Source: Syntrophorhabdus sp.
GTDB lineage: Bacteria; Desulfobacterota; Syntrophorhabdia; Syntrophorhabdales; Syntrophorhabdaceae
Length of the DNA: 64,000 bases
Direction of reading: 5' to 3'
Assembly: GCA_012719415.1 (NCBI GenBank)
Contig: JAAYAK010000210.1
Coordinates: forward strand, 18,054-82,053
The notes under the pieces were generated by a model. It was given only the letters and a program-made list of their open reading frames with translations. It had not been told where the DNA came from and searched no databases. A program made the translations under genes and the position numbers. Below are positions 1-7,722 of the stretch, one piece after another (the stretch's first letter is position 1; the number at the start of each line of letters is the position of its first letter).

Positions 1-1540
1 TAAAGTCCTCCCTCTTTTCCAGGAAGGAGAAGTCGACGGCCTGACCGATCGCCGGTATGAGTATGTCCGTATCGATCACGAACTCGGAGCCCGGGACAGG
101 GACCGGCCTTCTGCGCCCACTCGCGTCGGGTTCTCCCAGTTCCATGCGGATGCATTCGACGCCGACGACCTTGCCGTCCCTTTCAAGGATCCGTGTGGGG
201 TTGCACAGGTAGTGGAACTCGACGCCCTCTTCCTCCGCTTCGTGGATCTCCACCGGGTCCGCGGGCATCTCTTTCTTCGTACGCCTGTACACCAGGTGAA
301 CGTCCGGTTTGCCGACGCGGAAGGATGACCTCACACAGTCCATGGCCACGTTGCCGCCGCCGACGACGACGACCTTCTTTCCCTCGGGATACGGGTCTTC
401 CCCGTTGTTGATGTCGAGAAGATACTTCACGCCGGGGATGAAGCCGCGATACCCCATGTCCTCGCCCTTAACCCCCATGGGTGAAGAGCTGTGAGCACCG
501 ACACCGATGAAGACGGCATCGAAATCCTTCCGAATCTGGTCGATGGTTATGTCCTTGCCCAGGGTCACACCGTACCGCATGGTCACGCCGAAGGACTCCA
601 CAAAGGCGCCCTCGCTGCCGAGAATGACCCTCGGCAGACGATAATCGGGGATGCCCACCGCCGCCATGCCGCCCGGTTCCCCGAGCTTCTCGAAGACCGT
701 CACGGGGTAACCCATCTGCGCGAGGTAGTAGGCGCAGGAAAGCCCGGCAGGACCGGCGCCGATGACGGCGACCTTCTTGTTCTTGTCTATCTTCGCTTCA
801 ACGTTGCGCTTCACGTTCTTTTCCAGCTCAAAGTCCGCCGCGAACCGCTTAAGGCTCTTAATGGAGATCGCCTCGTCGATGTTCGCGCGCCTGCAGTTGG
901 ACTCGCAGGGCCGGACACAGACCCTTCCCAGCGTCCCCGCAAGGCAGGTGTTCTCCCGTATCGTCACGAGGGATTCGGTGAACCGCCCTTCGCTTATCGC
1001 CTCCACGTACCTCGGGATATCGAGCTGGGTGGGGCAGACGCTCATGCAGGGGGCCGTGACGGACACCTTGTAGTCGCCCGCCTTCGCCTTGCGCCCTTCG
1101 GTTATCGACCGCTCGAACTCGGGGCCGAAGAACGAAAGGGCCTGAAGAAGGGGCACGAAACCCGTCTGGCCGATCTGGCACTTGGAGCCGTCCTTTATTC
1201 CGGCGGCGATGGCGGGGATCCTCTCAAGGTCCTCTTTCTTCCCCTGGCCATCGGCGATGCCCCTCAAAATGTCCAGAATGACCTTGCTGCCTATCCTGCA
1301 GGGCACGCACCGTCCGCAGGATTCTTTCTGGACCGCCTCGACGTACCTGACGGACATGTCGACGATATCCACGCTCTCATCACAGAGGATGATACCGTCC
1401 CATCCCATGAAGGCCTTGACGGGAAGACCCTTCTCGAACTCTCCGGGGAGCTTTACCTTGGGGGCTTCGAAAGACTCGCGGGCCTTACCCCTGTTGTCTA
1501 TTATCTCACCCTGCCAGGAACTGAAGATCACGTCTGCCAT
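1..1540 (-). CDS. NuoF C-terminal Fe-S domain fused to GltD-type FAD/NAD(P) oxidoreductase (3' end outside window)
   Basis: Reads leftward from ATG at 1540, 9 bp after nuoD, and runs off the left edge after about 513 codons. Around residues 73-82 is SCGRCVPCR, the N3 [4Fe-4S] motif of NuoF. The FMN and most of the SLBB domain that precede it in normal NuoF are absent. Then come the GltD-like N-terminal Fe-S cysteines (CMSVCP near 165; CVRPCESNC near 206), a GAGPAG FAD motif near 260 and a GGGNVAMD dinucleotide motif near 387. GltD-type subunits pass electrons from NAD(P)H through FAD to Fe-S centres, so this probably feeds electrons into the complex I encoded upstream. Substrate (NADH or NADPH) cannot be told. 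The missing C-terminus is probably the rest of the pyridine nucleotide reductase fold. Confidence 0.85.
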   Translation of the reverse strand, partial: MADVIFSSWQGEIIDNRGKARESFEAPKVKLPGEFEKGLPVKAFMGWDGIILCDESVDIVDMSVRYVEAVQKESCGRCVPCRIGSKVILDILRGIADGQGKKEDLERIPAIAAGIKDGSKCQIGQTGFVPLLQALSFFGPEFERSITEGRKAKAGDYKVSVTAPCMSVCPTQLDIPRYVEAISEGRFTESLVTIRENTCLAGTLGRVCVRPCESNCRRANIDEAISIKSLKRFAADFELEKNVKRNVEAKIDKNKKVAVIGAGPAGLSCAYYLAQMGYPVTVFEKLGEPGGMAAVGIPDYRLPRVILGSEGAFVESFGVTMRYGVTLGKDITIDQIRKDFDAVFIGVGAHSSSPMGVKGEDMGYRGFIPGVKYLLDINNGEDPYPEGKKVVVVGGGNVAMDCVRSSFRVGKPDVHLVYRRTKKEMPADPVEIHEAEEEGVEFHYLCNPTRILERDGKVVGVECIRMELGEPDASGRRRPVPVPGSEFVIDTDILIPAIGQAVDFSFLEKREDF

Positions 1541-1549
1541 AGTCAACCT

Positions 1550-2722
1550 TTATTTGTCTATTTCACCGAGAACTATGTCGATGCTTCCTATCGCGGCGAC
1601 CACGTCGGCCACCAGCGATCCCTCGATCATCTTCGACACGGAACCGAGGTTGAGGAACGAGGGCGGACGGATCCTCACCCTGTAAGGCTTTTCCGAGCCG
1701 TCGCTGACGATGTAGAACCCGAGTTCGCCTTTTGAAGACTCTATCGACGCATATGCCTCACCCTTCGGCGGTTTGATGCCGTCGGCCATGATCTTGAAAT
1801 GGCGGATGAGGGCGGCCATGTCCTTCGACACATCAGTCTTTTCCGGCGGCACGTATTCCGGCGCATCGGCCTTGATCGGCCCATCCGGGAGCTTCTGGAT
1901 GGCCTGATCGACGATCCTCACGGACTGTCTCATCTCCTTGAGACGGACGAGGTACCGGTCATAGATATCGCCTGCCGTGCCGAGGGGTATCTCAAAGTCG
2001 AAATCCTCATAGCTCGTATAGGGATACGCTTTGCGGACATCGTAATTGACCCCCGACGCGCGAAGCACGGGACCCGTCACACCGTACCCTATTGCATCCT
2101 CGGCACTCAAGGGACAGACGTCTTTCAGTCGCCTCTTCCATATGACGTTCTCCGTGAGCAGTGTTTCGTACTCGTCGATCCTGCGGGGGAGATCGTCGAT
2201 AAAGGCCTTCGCCTCCTTCAGGAACCCTTCCGGAAGCTCTTCCCTGAGCCCGCCGAAGCGTATGTAGTCGGGCATGAGCCTCGCGCCCGAGACCTTCTCC
2301 AGGACCTTGAGGCATGATTCCCTTTCCCGGAAGCCGTAGAAGAGAACCGTCATGGCACCCATGTCAAGGGCGTGCGTCGATACCCACAGAAGATGGGCGG
2401 CGATGCGCTGCAGTTCGCTCAGCATCACGCGAATGTACTGGGCCCGTTTCGGTATCTCTATGCCGAGCAGTTTCTCCACGGCAAGGCAGTAGGCCAGGTT
2501 GTTGGACATGCCGCTCGTGTAGTCGAGCCTGTCCGTGAGGGGCTGGCCCTGCCAGTAGGTCCTGTTCTCGAAGATCTTCTCAATACCGCGATGGAGATAC
2601 CCGATGTCAGGGGTGCTTGACACGATGGTCTCGCCGTCAAGCTCGAGCACGACCCTCAGAACCCCGTGTGTGGCGGGATGCTGCGGCCCCATGTTGATCG
2701 TCATGTACTTGCTTTCAGCCAT
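1550..2722 (-). CDS. nuoD: NADH-quinone oxidoreductase subunit D
   Basis: 390 residues, normal for a stand-alone NuoD (49-kDa subunit), which with NuoB forms the quinone-reducing site of the complex I peripheral arm. The N-terminus has the characteristic MGPQHPATHG motif and the protein ends in the usual LGEIDK-type tail. It starts directly after the nuoC stop codon and is followed after 9 bp by the NuoF/GltD fusion gene, so it is the fourth gene of a tight leftward operon. NuoC and NuoD are separate here, not fused as in enterobacteria. Confidence 0.97.
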   Translation of the reverse strand: MAESKYMTINMGPQHPATHGVLRVVLELDGETIVSSTPDIGYLHRGIEKIFENRTYWQGQPLTDRLDYTSGMSNNLAYCLAVEKLLGIEIPKRAQYIRVMLSELQRIAAHLLWVSTHALDMGAMTVLFYGFRERESCLKVLEKVSGARLMPDYIRFGGLREELPEGFLKEAKAFIDDLPRRIDEYETLLTENVIWKRRLKDVCPLSAEDAIGYGVTGPVLRASGVNYDVRKAYPYTSYEDFDFEIPLGTAGDIYDRYLVRLKEMRQSVRIVDQAIQKLPDGPIKADAPEYVPPEKTDVSKDMAALIRHFKIMADGIKPPKGEAYASIESSKGELGFYIVSDGSEKPYRVRIRPPSFLNLGSVSKMIEGSLVADVVAAIGSIDIVLGEIDK

Positions 2723-3214
2723 TTATGCCTTCTCCAGATCCACCACGAAGGGCTTGTCGAAATCCTTGCCTTCGAGGGGAAACTCCTTGCGCAGGGGATA
2801 GCCCTCGAAATCGTCGGGGTTGTATATCCTGCGCAGATCGGGATGGTTCGCGAAAGGCAGGCCGAACATGTCGTAGATCTCCCTTTCCAGGAAATTGGCC
2901 GCCTGCCACAGGTCGCTGGCCGTTTCGATGCCCTCGTCGCCCGTTCTCGTCTTCACCACTATCCTCGCGTTGTTCTTCGTCGAGCGAAGGATGTAGACAA
3001 CCTCGAAGCGCGGCTCTTCCCCTGCGTAGTCCACCGCAAAAAGATCGACGAGCATGTCGAAGAGGAGATCACGGTCGTACCTGAGATGGTCAAGGGCCTC
3101 GTGAATGCTGTCCCTGTCGACCATCGCGCTCGGTTCGCCGGGGGGCGTCGGCACGATCTTCACGCCTGCCACCTTATCGGAGAGTATTTTCAGAAACTCG
3201 CTGTTATCGCTCAT
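2723..3214 (-). CDS. nuoC: NADH-quinone oxidoreductase subunit C
   Basis: 163 residues; 30-kDa subunit of complex I. The conserved block [13 protein letters not shown] followed by HPDLRRI and a [10 protein letters not shown] motif is diagnostic. The reading frame is open further upstream inside nuoB, but the ATG at 3214 overlaps the nuoB stop by ATGA, which indicates translational coupling and is where homology begins. NuoC docks on NuoB/NuoD in the peripheral arm. Confidence 0.96.
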   Translation of the reverse strand: MSDNSEFLKILSDKVAGVKIVPTPPGEPSAMVDRDSIHEALDHLRYDRDLLFDMLVDLFAVDYAGEEPRFEVVYILRSTKNNARIVVKTRTGDEGIETASDLWQAANFLEREIYDMFGLPFANHPDLRRIYNPDDFEGYPLRKEFPLEGKDFDKPFVVDLEKA

Positions 3215-3705
3215 GCGCTCTTCCCGGGCAATGATATCAGAGGTCTGTCCTTGATGGACTCTTTCTGGATCTTCTTCTGAAGCTCTATGATGCCCTTCAG
3301 GAGGGCTTCCGGCCGGGGAGGACATCCGGGGATGTACACGTCCACGGGGATTATCTGGTCCACACCCTGTACGACACTGTAGGATTTGAAGATGCCGCCC
3401 GACGACGCGCAGGCCCCGTACGCGATGACCCACTTGGGATTCGGCATCTGTTCATAGATCCTGCGTACCACGGGGGCCATCTTCTTCGTCAGCGTTCCGG
3501 CCACTATCATGAGGTCCGACTGTCTCGGCGAGGGACGGAAGACCTCGGCGCCGAACCGGGCGATATCGTACTCCGCGGAGCTTGCCACCATCATCTCGAG
3601 GGCACAGCAGGCAAGGCCGAATGTGACAGGGAAGAGAGAATTCTTCCTGGACCAGTTGATGGCCCAGTCAAGCGTCGTTACAAGTACGTTCTTTTCTATT
3701 CCCAT
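3211..3705 (-). CDS. nuoB: NADH-quinone oxidoreductase subunit B
   Basis: 164 residues. Carries the ligands for the N2 [4Fe-4S] cluster: the tandem CC in [10 protein letters not shown] near residue 32 and the later cysteines in YGACASSGG and [11 protein letters not shown]2 passes electrons to quinone at the NuoB/NuoD interface. It overlaps nuoA by 10 bp upstream and nuoC by 4 bp downstream, as expected for a co-translated nuo operon. Confidence 0.97.
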   Translation of the reverse strand: MGIEKNVLVTTLDWAINWSRKNSLFPVTFGLACCALEMMVASSAEYDIARFGAEVFRPSPRQSDLMIVAGTLTKKMAPVVRRIYEQMPNPKWVIAYGACASSGGIFKSYSVVQGVDQIIPVDVYIPGCPPRPEALLKGIIELQKKIQKESIKDRPLISLPGKSA

Positions 3706-4049
3706 TCCAATGCACCTTTTTTCCAGATGTAGATGTACCCGATGAAGAGTATGAAAACGAAGACCAGCATCTCAATGAATCCGAAGAGCCCGAGGCGACG
3801 GGAGATGACTGCCCAGGGATAGAGAAAGATTATTTCGATGTCGAAGACGAGAAAGAGCATGGCCACGATGTAGTACCGGATGGTCATTATCCGGCGCGTC
3901 GGGCCGCTCGTCGTCATGCCGCATTCATAGGGGGCAAGTTTTGTTCTGCTTTTCGTTCTGTGCCCGAGAACATGTGAAGCTCCGATTATCACCGCCGCGA
4001 TGATCCCGGCAAGGCACATCATGACAAAGATCGCTACGTACTCGAGCAT
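3696..4049 (-). CDS. nuoA: NADH-quinone oxidoreductase subunit A
   Basis: 117 residues, three predicted membrane helices, and the conserved loop YECGM between helices 1 and 2 that lies near the quinone chamber; [11 protein letters not shown] is the typical helix-2/3 signature. It is the first gene of the leftward nuo operon. The start at 4049 is about 93 bp downstream of a good -10 box, and the leader overlaps Rex-like sites (see 4118-4170). Confidence 0.96.
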   Translation of the reverse strand: MLEYVAIFVMMCLAGIIAAVIIGASHVLGHRTKSRTKLAPYECGMTTSGPTRRIMTIRYYIVAMLFLVFDIEIIFLYPWAVISRRLGLFGFIEMLVFVFILFIGYIYIWKKGALEWE

Positions 4050-4117
4050 GTCTCAGATCCTCTTCGAAGTATGATGCAAAAAAACTTAAAGGTGGAAAAT
4101 GAAACTGTACGACCCCT

Positions 4118-4135
4118 TTGTTCACAATTTCACAA
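4118..4135. promoter_or_regulatory. Rex-like operator 2 (at nuo transcription start)
   Basis: 18-bp site TTGTTCA-CAAT-TTCACAA; the right half is a perfect Rex half-site and the left matches 5/7. Its centre is 35 bp from that of operator 1, just downstream of the -10 box. Confidence 0.5.
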
Positions 4136-4141
4136 TGGCAA

Positions 4142-4170
4142 ACTTTACCCAATTGTGAAAGATTTGTCAA
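4142..4170 (-). promoter_or_regulatory. Sigma-70 type promoter of the nuo operon
   Basis: On the minus strand TTGACA (4165-4170) is followed after 17 nt by TAAAGT (4142-4147). The -35 box is perfect and the spacing ideal. Transcription would start near 4135, about 85 nt before nuoA. The -35 box and spacer coincide with one Rex-like palindrome and the start region with a second one. Confidence 0.75.
4153..4170. promoter_or_regulatory. Rex-like operator 1 (overlaps nuo -35)
   Basis: 18-bp site TTGTGAA-AGAT-TTGTCAA. The Rex family consensus is TTGTGAA-N4-TTCACAA: the left half matches 7/7 and the right half 5/7. Position over the -35 box would give NADH-responsive repression. Rex control of respiratory and energy genes is known in several phyla; binding here is inference. 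Confidence 0.55.
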
Positions 4171-4286
4171 TCATAAAATACCCCGTTATTCGCTTTTTCT
4201 CTGCCTGTCGAAGGGCTGCGAAAACAGGGGCTTATTGCTGTAGAACGTCCATGATATCAATTTGTTACAGATAGACCTCTCGAGGC

Positions 4287-5339
4287 TCACCGGATGTCGA
4301 TGTAATCGTAACCTTTCATTTTCTTTATGAAGGTCTCCTTCTTTTCCGCGGGAACGTTGATCCGGTAAACGCCCCTGGGAAGGCTGTATCTTCTCAGATG
4401 AAGGTTATTGATCCTGAAGGTCCGGTAGGGAACGTCCATCGCCTTTGCCAGGATATAGGAGTGAAATTCCCGGGTCGCCTCGATGGTCACCTCCGAAAGG
4501 ACAACGGGCCGGTAAAGGTCCTTGTCGTCTATCTTTATCCCGTAGCGCTCGCGGTTCGAAACGATCTCCTTCAGCGCAAGGACCCTGAAGACATATCGCT
4601 CCGTCTCTTCCGGCAGGTACATGTCGAAGAAATCCCTTGTTGCCTGATTTTCGATGACCTCACGGACGCGACCTGGGCCCGCGTTGTAGGCGGACATAGC
4701 GAGAAACCAGTCGTTGAACTCGGCATTGAGCTTCTTGAGGTGGGTAAGGGCCGAGCGCGTCGCCTTCTTCACGTTGAAGCGCTCGTCGATATGGTCGTTG
4801 ACCAGGAGGCCCTCGCGTTTACCCGTTTCCTTTATGAACTGCCACATCCCGGCCGCGTTCGCCCGGGAGACGGCCCTGGGGTTGAGGTAACTCTCCGTCA
4901 CGGCAAGATAGACGAGATCGGGAGGTACGCCCATCCGCTGGATCTCCTCGCTGATCATGGGAAGGTACTTGTAATAGCGCTTGATGACGACCGTCAGCAG
5001 CCCCTTGTTCTCCAGGAGCTGGAACAGCTCGCGCTCAAACCGTTCCCGAACGTCTCCCCTGTATATGGGAACCTTCTTGCCGCAAAGCGTCAGGTTGTCC
5101 GGCAGGGCGTCGAGATTGAAAATGTCGGCCTGTCTCTCAAGTCTCATAACGTCCTTTTCGAGATCGCCGACCCGTTTCTCCATCGGGGAGTTCGTCTTCT
5201 TCGGCAGGCCCTGGGCGGAAAGCACCGGTACGGCGAAAAGGCAAGCGACGGAAAAAAGGCAGACGAGGACGGAGGGGAGGGTGGCTGGATAACGTGTCTC
5301 TCTTCCGGTCTGCCCCATGATCCCTCTCTTCGGTATCAC
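4287..5339 (-). CDS. Membrane-anchored lytic transglycosylase, MltD/Slt-like
   Basis: 350 residues. An N-terminal hydrophobic segment (about residues 22-42, ending LSAQG) is a signal peptide or anchor. The SLT catalytic domain follows, with TESYLNPRAVS containing the catalytic Glu, then AAGMWQF and the AYNAGPGRV motif, which together define family 1 lytic transglycosylases. The ~100 C-terminal residues resemble the spacer of MltD but no LysM repeat is visible. These enzymes cleave peptidoglycan to 1,6-anhydromuropeptides in the periplasm. The ATG at 5339 overlaps the stop of the small gene upstream (ATGA). Confidence 0.85.
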   Translation of the reverse strand: MIPKRGIMGQTGRETRYPATLPSVLVCLFSVACLFAVPVLSAQGLPKKTNSPMEKRVGDLEKDVMRLERQADIFNLDALPDNLTLCGKKVPIYRGDVRERFERELFQLLENKGLLTVVIKRYYKYLPMISEEIQRMGVPPDLVYLAVTESYLNPRAVSRANAAGMWQFIKETGKREGLLVNDHIDERFNVKKATRSALTHLKKLNAEFNDWFLAMSAYNAGPGRVREVIENQATRDFFDMYLPEETERYVFRVLALKEIVSNRERYGIKIDDKDLYRPVVLSEVTIEATREFHSYILAKAMDVPYRTFRINNLHLRRYSLPRGVYRINVPAEKKETFIKKMKGYDYIDIR

Positions 5340-5560
5340 GACTCCTCCCTCACCATCTTCTTAAGGATGGAGACCCTGTTGACCATACGCTCGATGACAC
5401 GCTTCATCTCCACCTGCACGGCGGCGAGATTGTCGTATTTCTTCCTGTAGACGGCCTCGATCTCAGTCTTCCAGTGATCGACGATCTCGATCTCCTTCCT
5501 GTTCATCTCGATGTCGAATCTCTTCCGGAGCTCGCGCATCATCTTCTCATTGATCTCCAT
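5336..5560 (-). CDS. Small coiled-coil protein of unknown function
   Basis: 74 residues, highly charged with heptad-like spacing (RVSILKK, ERMVNR), predicted to be almost entirely alpha-helical, without a signal peptide or membrane helix. It overlaps dedA by 14 bp and the transglycosylase by 4 bp, so it is translated with them. It is not a shadow: the opposite strand there has no recognisable gene and the overlaps are typical of an operon. Function not recognised. Confidence 0.65.
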   Translation of the reverse strand: MEINEKMMRELRKRFDIEMNRKEIEIVDHWKTEIEAVYRKKYDNLAAVQVEMKRVIERMVNRVSILKKMVREES

Positions 5561-6122
5561 AGGTCTCCCTCTCCTTCTTGTTCACGACATACCGGTATAT
5601 GAGGATGAACAACACAACGAGACCGAGGACCACCGGCACTATTATGGTTTCATACTTCTTGATGTCATCGAGAAAGACAAAAACGACACTGCCGAAGAGA
5701 TACCCCACAAGGCCCACGAGAATGCTCCAGCAGACGGAGTTGAGGATGCTGAACAGAAGGAACCTGCCTATCCTCATGTTCGTGCAGCCGAGGAGGATGA
5801 GGACCACGGCCCTTATGCCCACGAGGAACCGGATGATGAATATGATGAAATTCCCGTAGTGCTTGATGATCCTGTTGGCAAGGGGCACCTTGTTCCTGAT
5901 GAAATCGAAGCGGTCTACGATGCTCCTTCCGAAACACCTTCCTATGGAGAAGAACGTGCAGTCTCCCGCCAGGGTCCCCGCGAAGGCATAGAACATGACC
6001 ATGAGAATGTTCATGTATCCCAGCCGGGAAAAGATGCCGCCGAGAAGCACCGTCGTCTCTCCTTCAAGGAAGGTACCGACGAATATGCCTATGTAACCGT
6101 ATTTTGCGATATACGCTTCCAT
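5547..6122 (-). CDS. DedA/VTT family inner-membrane protein
   Basis: 191 residues with four to five hydrophobic helices. The pattern GTFLEGETTVLLGG near the N-terminus and FIRNKVPLANRIIKHYG-like plus RFLVGIRA blocks match the DedA (VTT domain) family, including the conserved E and G-x-R residues. DedA proteins are linked to undecaprenyl phosphate/phospholipid flipping and envelope integrity, which fits the cell-wall gene downstream. First gene of a leftward operon served by the promoter at 6206-6234. Confidence 0.88.
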   Translation of the reverse strand: MEAYIAKYGYIGIFVGTFLEGETTVLLGGIFSRLGYMNILMVMFYAFAGTLAGDCTFFSIGRCFGRSIVDRFDFIRNKVPLANRIIKHYGNFIIFIIRFLVGIRAVVLILLGCTNMRIGRFLLFSILNSVCWSILVGLVGYLFGSVVFVFLDDIKKYETIIVPVVLGLVVLFILIYRYVVNKKERETYGDQ

Positions 6123-6205
6123 GCCGTGAAGCGGTCAGCTCCCGCGAATGGTCCTCTGCGAGGCCTCCTCCCGGCGGGTGCGCCCTGTCCTCCTTGTGGT
6201 CCTTC

Positions 6206-6234
6206 ATTTTATATAGATGTCATGCAATGGTCAA
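6206..6234 (-). promoter_or_regulatory. Sigma-70 type promoter upstream of dedA
   Basis: Minus strand TTGACC (6229-6234), 17-nt spacer, TAAAAT (6206-6211). It lies about 80 bp upstream of the DedA start codon in the gap behind tatC. Confidence 0.6.
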
Positions 6235-6292
6235 CACAACATTTCGCGTGTCTTTCCGCAAAACGGCCAGGATCGCACCCTGACGCAGGGGC

Positions 6293-7003
6293 TCAGGAAT
6301 CCCTGGCCCTCTGTTTTTCGACCATCTTTACAAGGATTATGCCGATCTCGTAGAAAATGTACATCGGTCCCGCAAGGAGGGAGAGGTTGTACACATCGGG
6401 GGTGGGAGTGATGAGAGCGGAGGCGACGACGATGCCCAGCAAGGCGTACCGCCGTGTACGCACGAGCATCCTCGCCTTGACGATCCCGAGCTTTCCCAGG
6501 GCGAGAAGGATCAGGGGAACTTCGAACGTGGTGCCGAAGGCGAAGACCATCGCCGTGGAAAAGAGGAGGTATCGCTCCACGGAGATCATGGCCTTGAGGG
6601 CCTCGCCCTCATAACCGGTGACAAGGAACTTGACCCCTGAGGGCAGCACGATCGTGAGACAGAAGAAGCTGCCCCCGTAAAAAAGGACTATCGCCGCGAA
6701 GACCAGGAGGTAACCATAGACACGCTTGATCCTGTAAAGGTCCTTCATCTCGTGCCAGGCAAGAAATATGATAACGGGAAGGGCAAAGAAGATGCCGGCG
6801 TAGAGAGCAAGCTGCACCGTGGCGAGAAAAACCTCCTGAATGGTGAGGTAATAGACCTTGATCCCCGTCGCCTTCACGAGAAGGAGGAGCATCTGCTTCG
6901 AATAGATGAAGCTGACGATCCCGGCGATGGCGATGAAGGCCAGCGACTTGAGAAATACTTTCCTTACCCCTGTCAGCGCGCCTATGATCTTTTCCCGTTC
7001 CAT
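6293..7003 (-). CDS. tatC: Twin-arginine translocase subunit TatC
   Basis: 236 residues with six predicted membrane helices. The signature near the C-terminus, ALITPTPDVYNLSLLAGPMY followed by YEIGI, is the TatC periplasmic-loop/TM5-6 motif; the N-terminal cytoplasmic part that binds the RR signal is short but present. TatC is the receptor of the Tat system, which exports folded cofactor proteins. No tatA/B is in the window. Its start overlaps the 3' end of the DUF502 gene by 22 bp, so the two are co-transcribed. Confidence 0.92.
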   Translation of the reverse strand: MEREKIIGALTGVRKVFLKSLAFIAIAGIVSFIYSKQMLLLLVKATGIKVYYLTIQEVFLATVQLALYAGIFFALPVIIFLAWHEMKDLYRIKRVYGYLLVFAAIVLFYGGSFFCLTIVLPSGVKFLVTGYEGEALKAMISVERYLLFSTAMVFAFGTTFEVPLILLALGKLGIVKARMLVRTRRYALLGIVVASALITPTPDVYNLSLLAGPMYIFYEIGIILVKMVEKQRARDS

Positions 7004-7599
7004 ATGGATCCGCTCCGGGACGTACCCAGCGAGATAATGTACTTCAACGCGTCATCCGTTGCCATGTCGAGAAAGAGGAGCTCCTCCTCCCTCGCCATGA
7101 TGATGTACCCCGATGTGGGGTTCGGCGTGGTGGGCACGAAAACGGCGCAATGCCTGATTCCCCTTATCTCCACCCTGTTCGTGACGAGTCCGATGGCGTA
7201 CCTCCCCTGAAAAGGGAATTCGATAAGGACGACCTCCTTGAAGGACCTTATCTTGTCCGACGAGAAGGCCTCCATCATGTCCTTGACCGAGCCGTAGATG
7301 CTCTTCACGATGGGGATCCTCTTCACCAGCCTTTCTCCACGGGAGAAAAGGGTCTTTCCAAAGTAGTTGGAAACGAGAAGACCCGTCAGGTACGTGATGA
7401 CGACAAAGATGATGCAGGCCATGCCCGTCACATACACCTCGCGCTGGAATACCTGGAAGAAGATATTCCTCAGGGCGGGGCCGATGAAGCCCTCGATGAA
7501 AGATACGACGAGATAGACGATATAGGCGGTGACGATGAGGGGAATAAGAACGAGAAGCCCGGTAATGAACTTCTTTTTCAGGTGCCTTGCCACGCTCAT
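6982..7599 (-). CDS. DUF502 family membrane protein
   Basis: 205 residues. Two N-terminal hydrophobic helices (about 12-35 and 55-78) are followed by a soluble domain with the DUF502 blocks RIPIVKSIYGSVKD and VFVPTTPNPTSGY. Family function is unknown. It leads an operon with tatC. The -10 box of its promoter ends 9 nt before the ATG and there is no Shine-Dalgarno sequence, so the mRNA may be leaderless. Confidence 0.9.
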   Translation of the reverse strand: MSVARHLKKKFITGLLVLIPLIVTAYIVYLVVSFIEGFIGPALRNIFFQVFQREVYVTGMACIIFVVITYLTGLLVSNYFGKTLFSRGERLVKRIPIVKSIYGSVKDMMEAFSSDKIRSFKEVVLIEFPFQGRYAIGLVTNRVEIRGIRHCAVFVPTTPNPTSGYIIMAREEELLFLDMATDDALKYIISLGTSRSGSIWNGKRS

Positions 7600-7608
7600 G
7601 GTGTCGAC

Positions 7609-7637
7609 ATACTATCGTCGGAAAGGAGGAAAGTCAA
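7609..7637 (-). promoter_or_regulatory. Promoter of the DUF502-tatC operon (near-leaderless)
   Basis: Minus strand TTGACT (7632-7637), 17-nt spacer, TAGTAT (7609-7614). Only 9 nt separate the -10 box from the ATG at 7599, so transcription should start at or within 3 nt of the start codon. Confidence 0.65.
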
Positions 7638-7652
7638 TTAAAAGACCGTTTG

Positions 7653-7688
7653 GACCGCGTGAGCCGTTTGGACCGCGTGAGCCGTTTC
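7653..7688. repeat. Tandem 18-bp repeat, two copies (word family A)
   Basis: Unit GACCGCGTGAGCCGTTTG occurs twice head to tail, the second copy with one change at its end. It lies between the DUF255 gene and the promoter of the DUF502 gene and shares the CCGNTTGAACCG-like wording of the arrays near 14.9 and 37.6 kb. Confidence 0.8.
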
Positions 7689-7722
7689 AAGACAAAGAAA
7701 AAGGCAATACTTTACCTTAACT

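Noticed and set aside
491..1735. 414-codon plus-strand open frame over the nuo region
   Set aside because: Opposite strand encodes NuoD and the fusion with clear Fe-S and FAD motifs.
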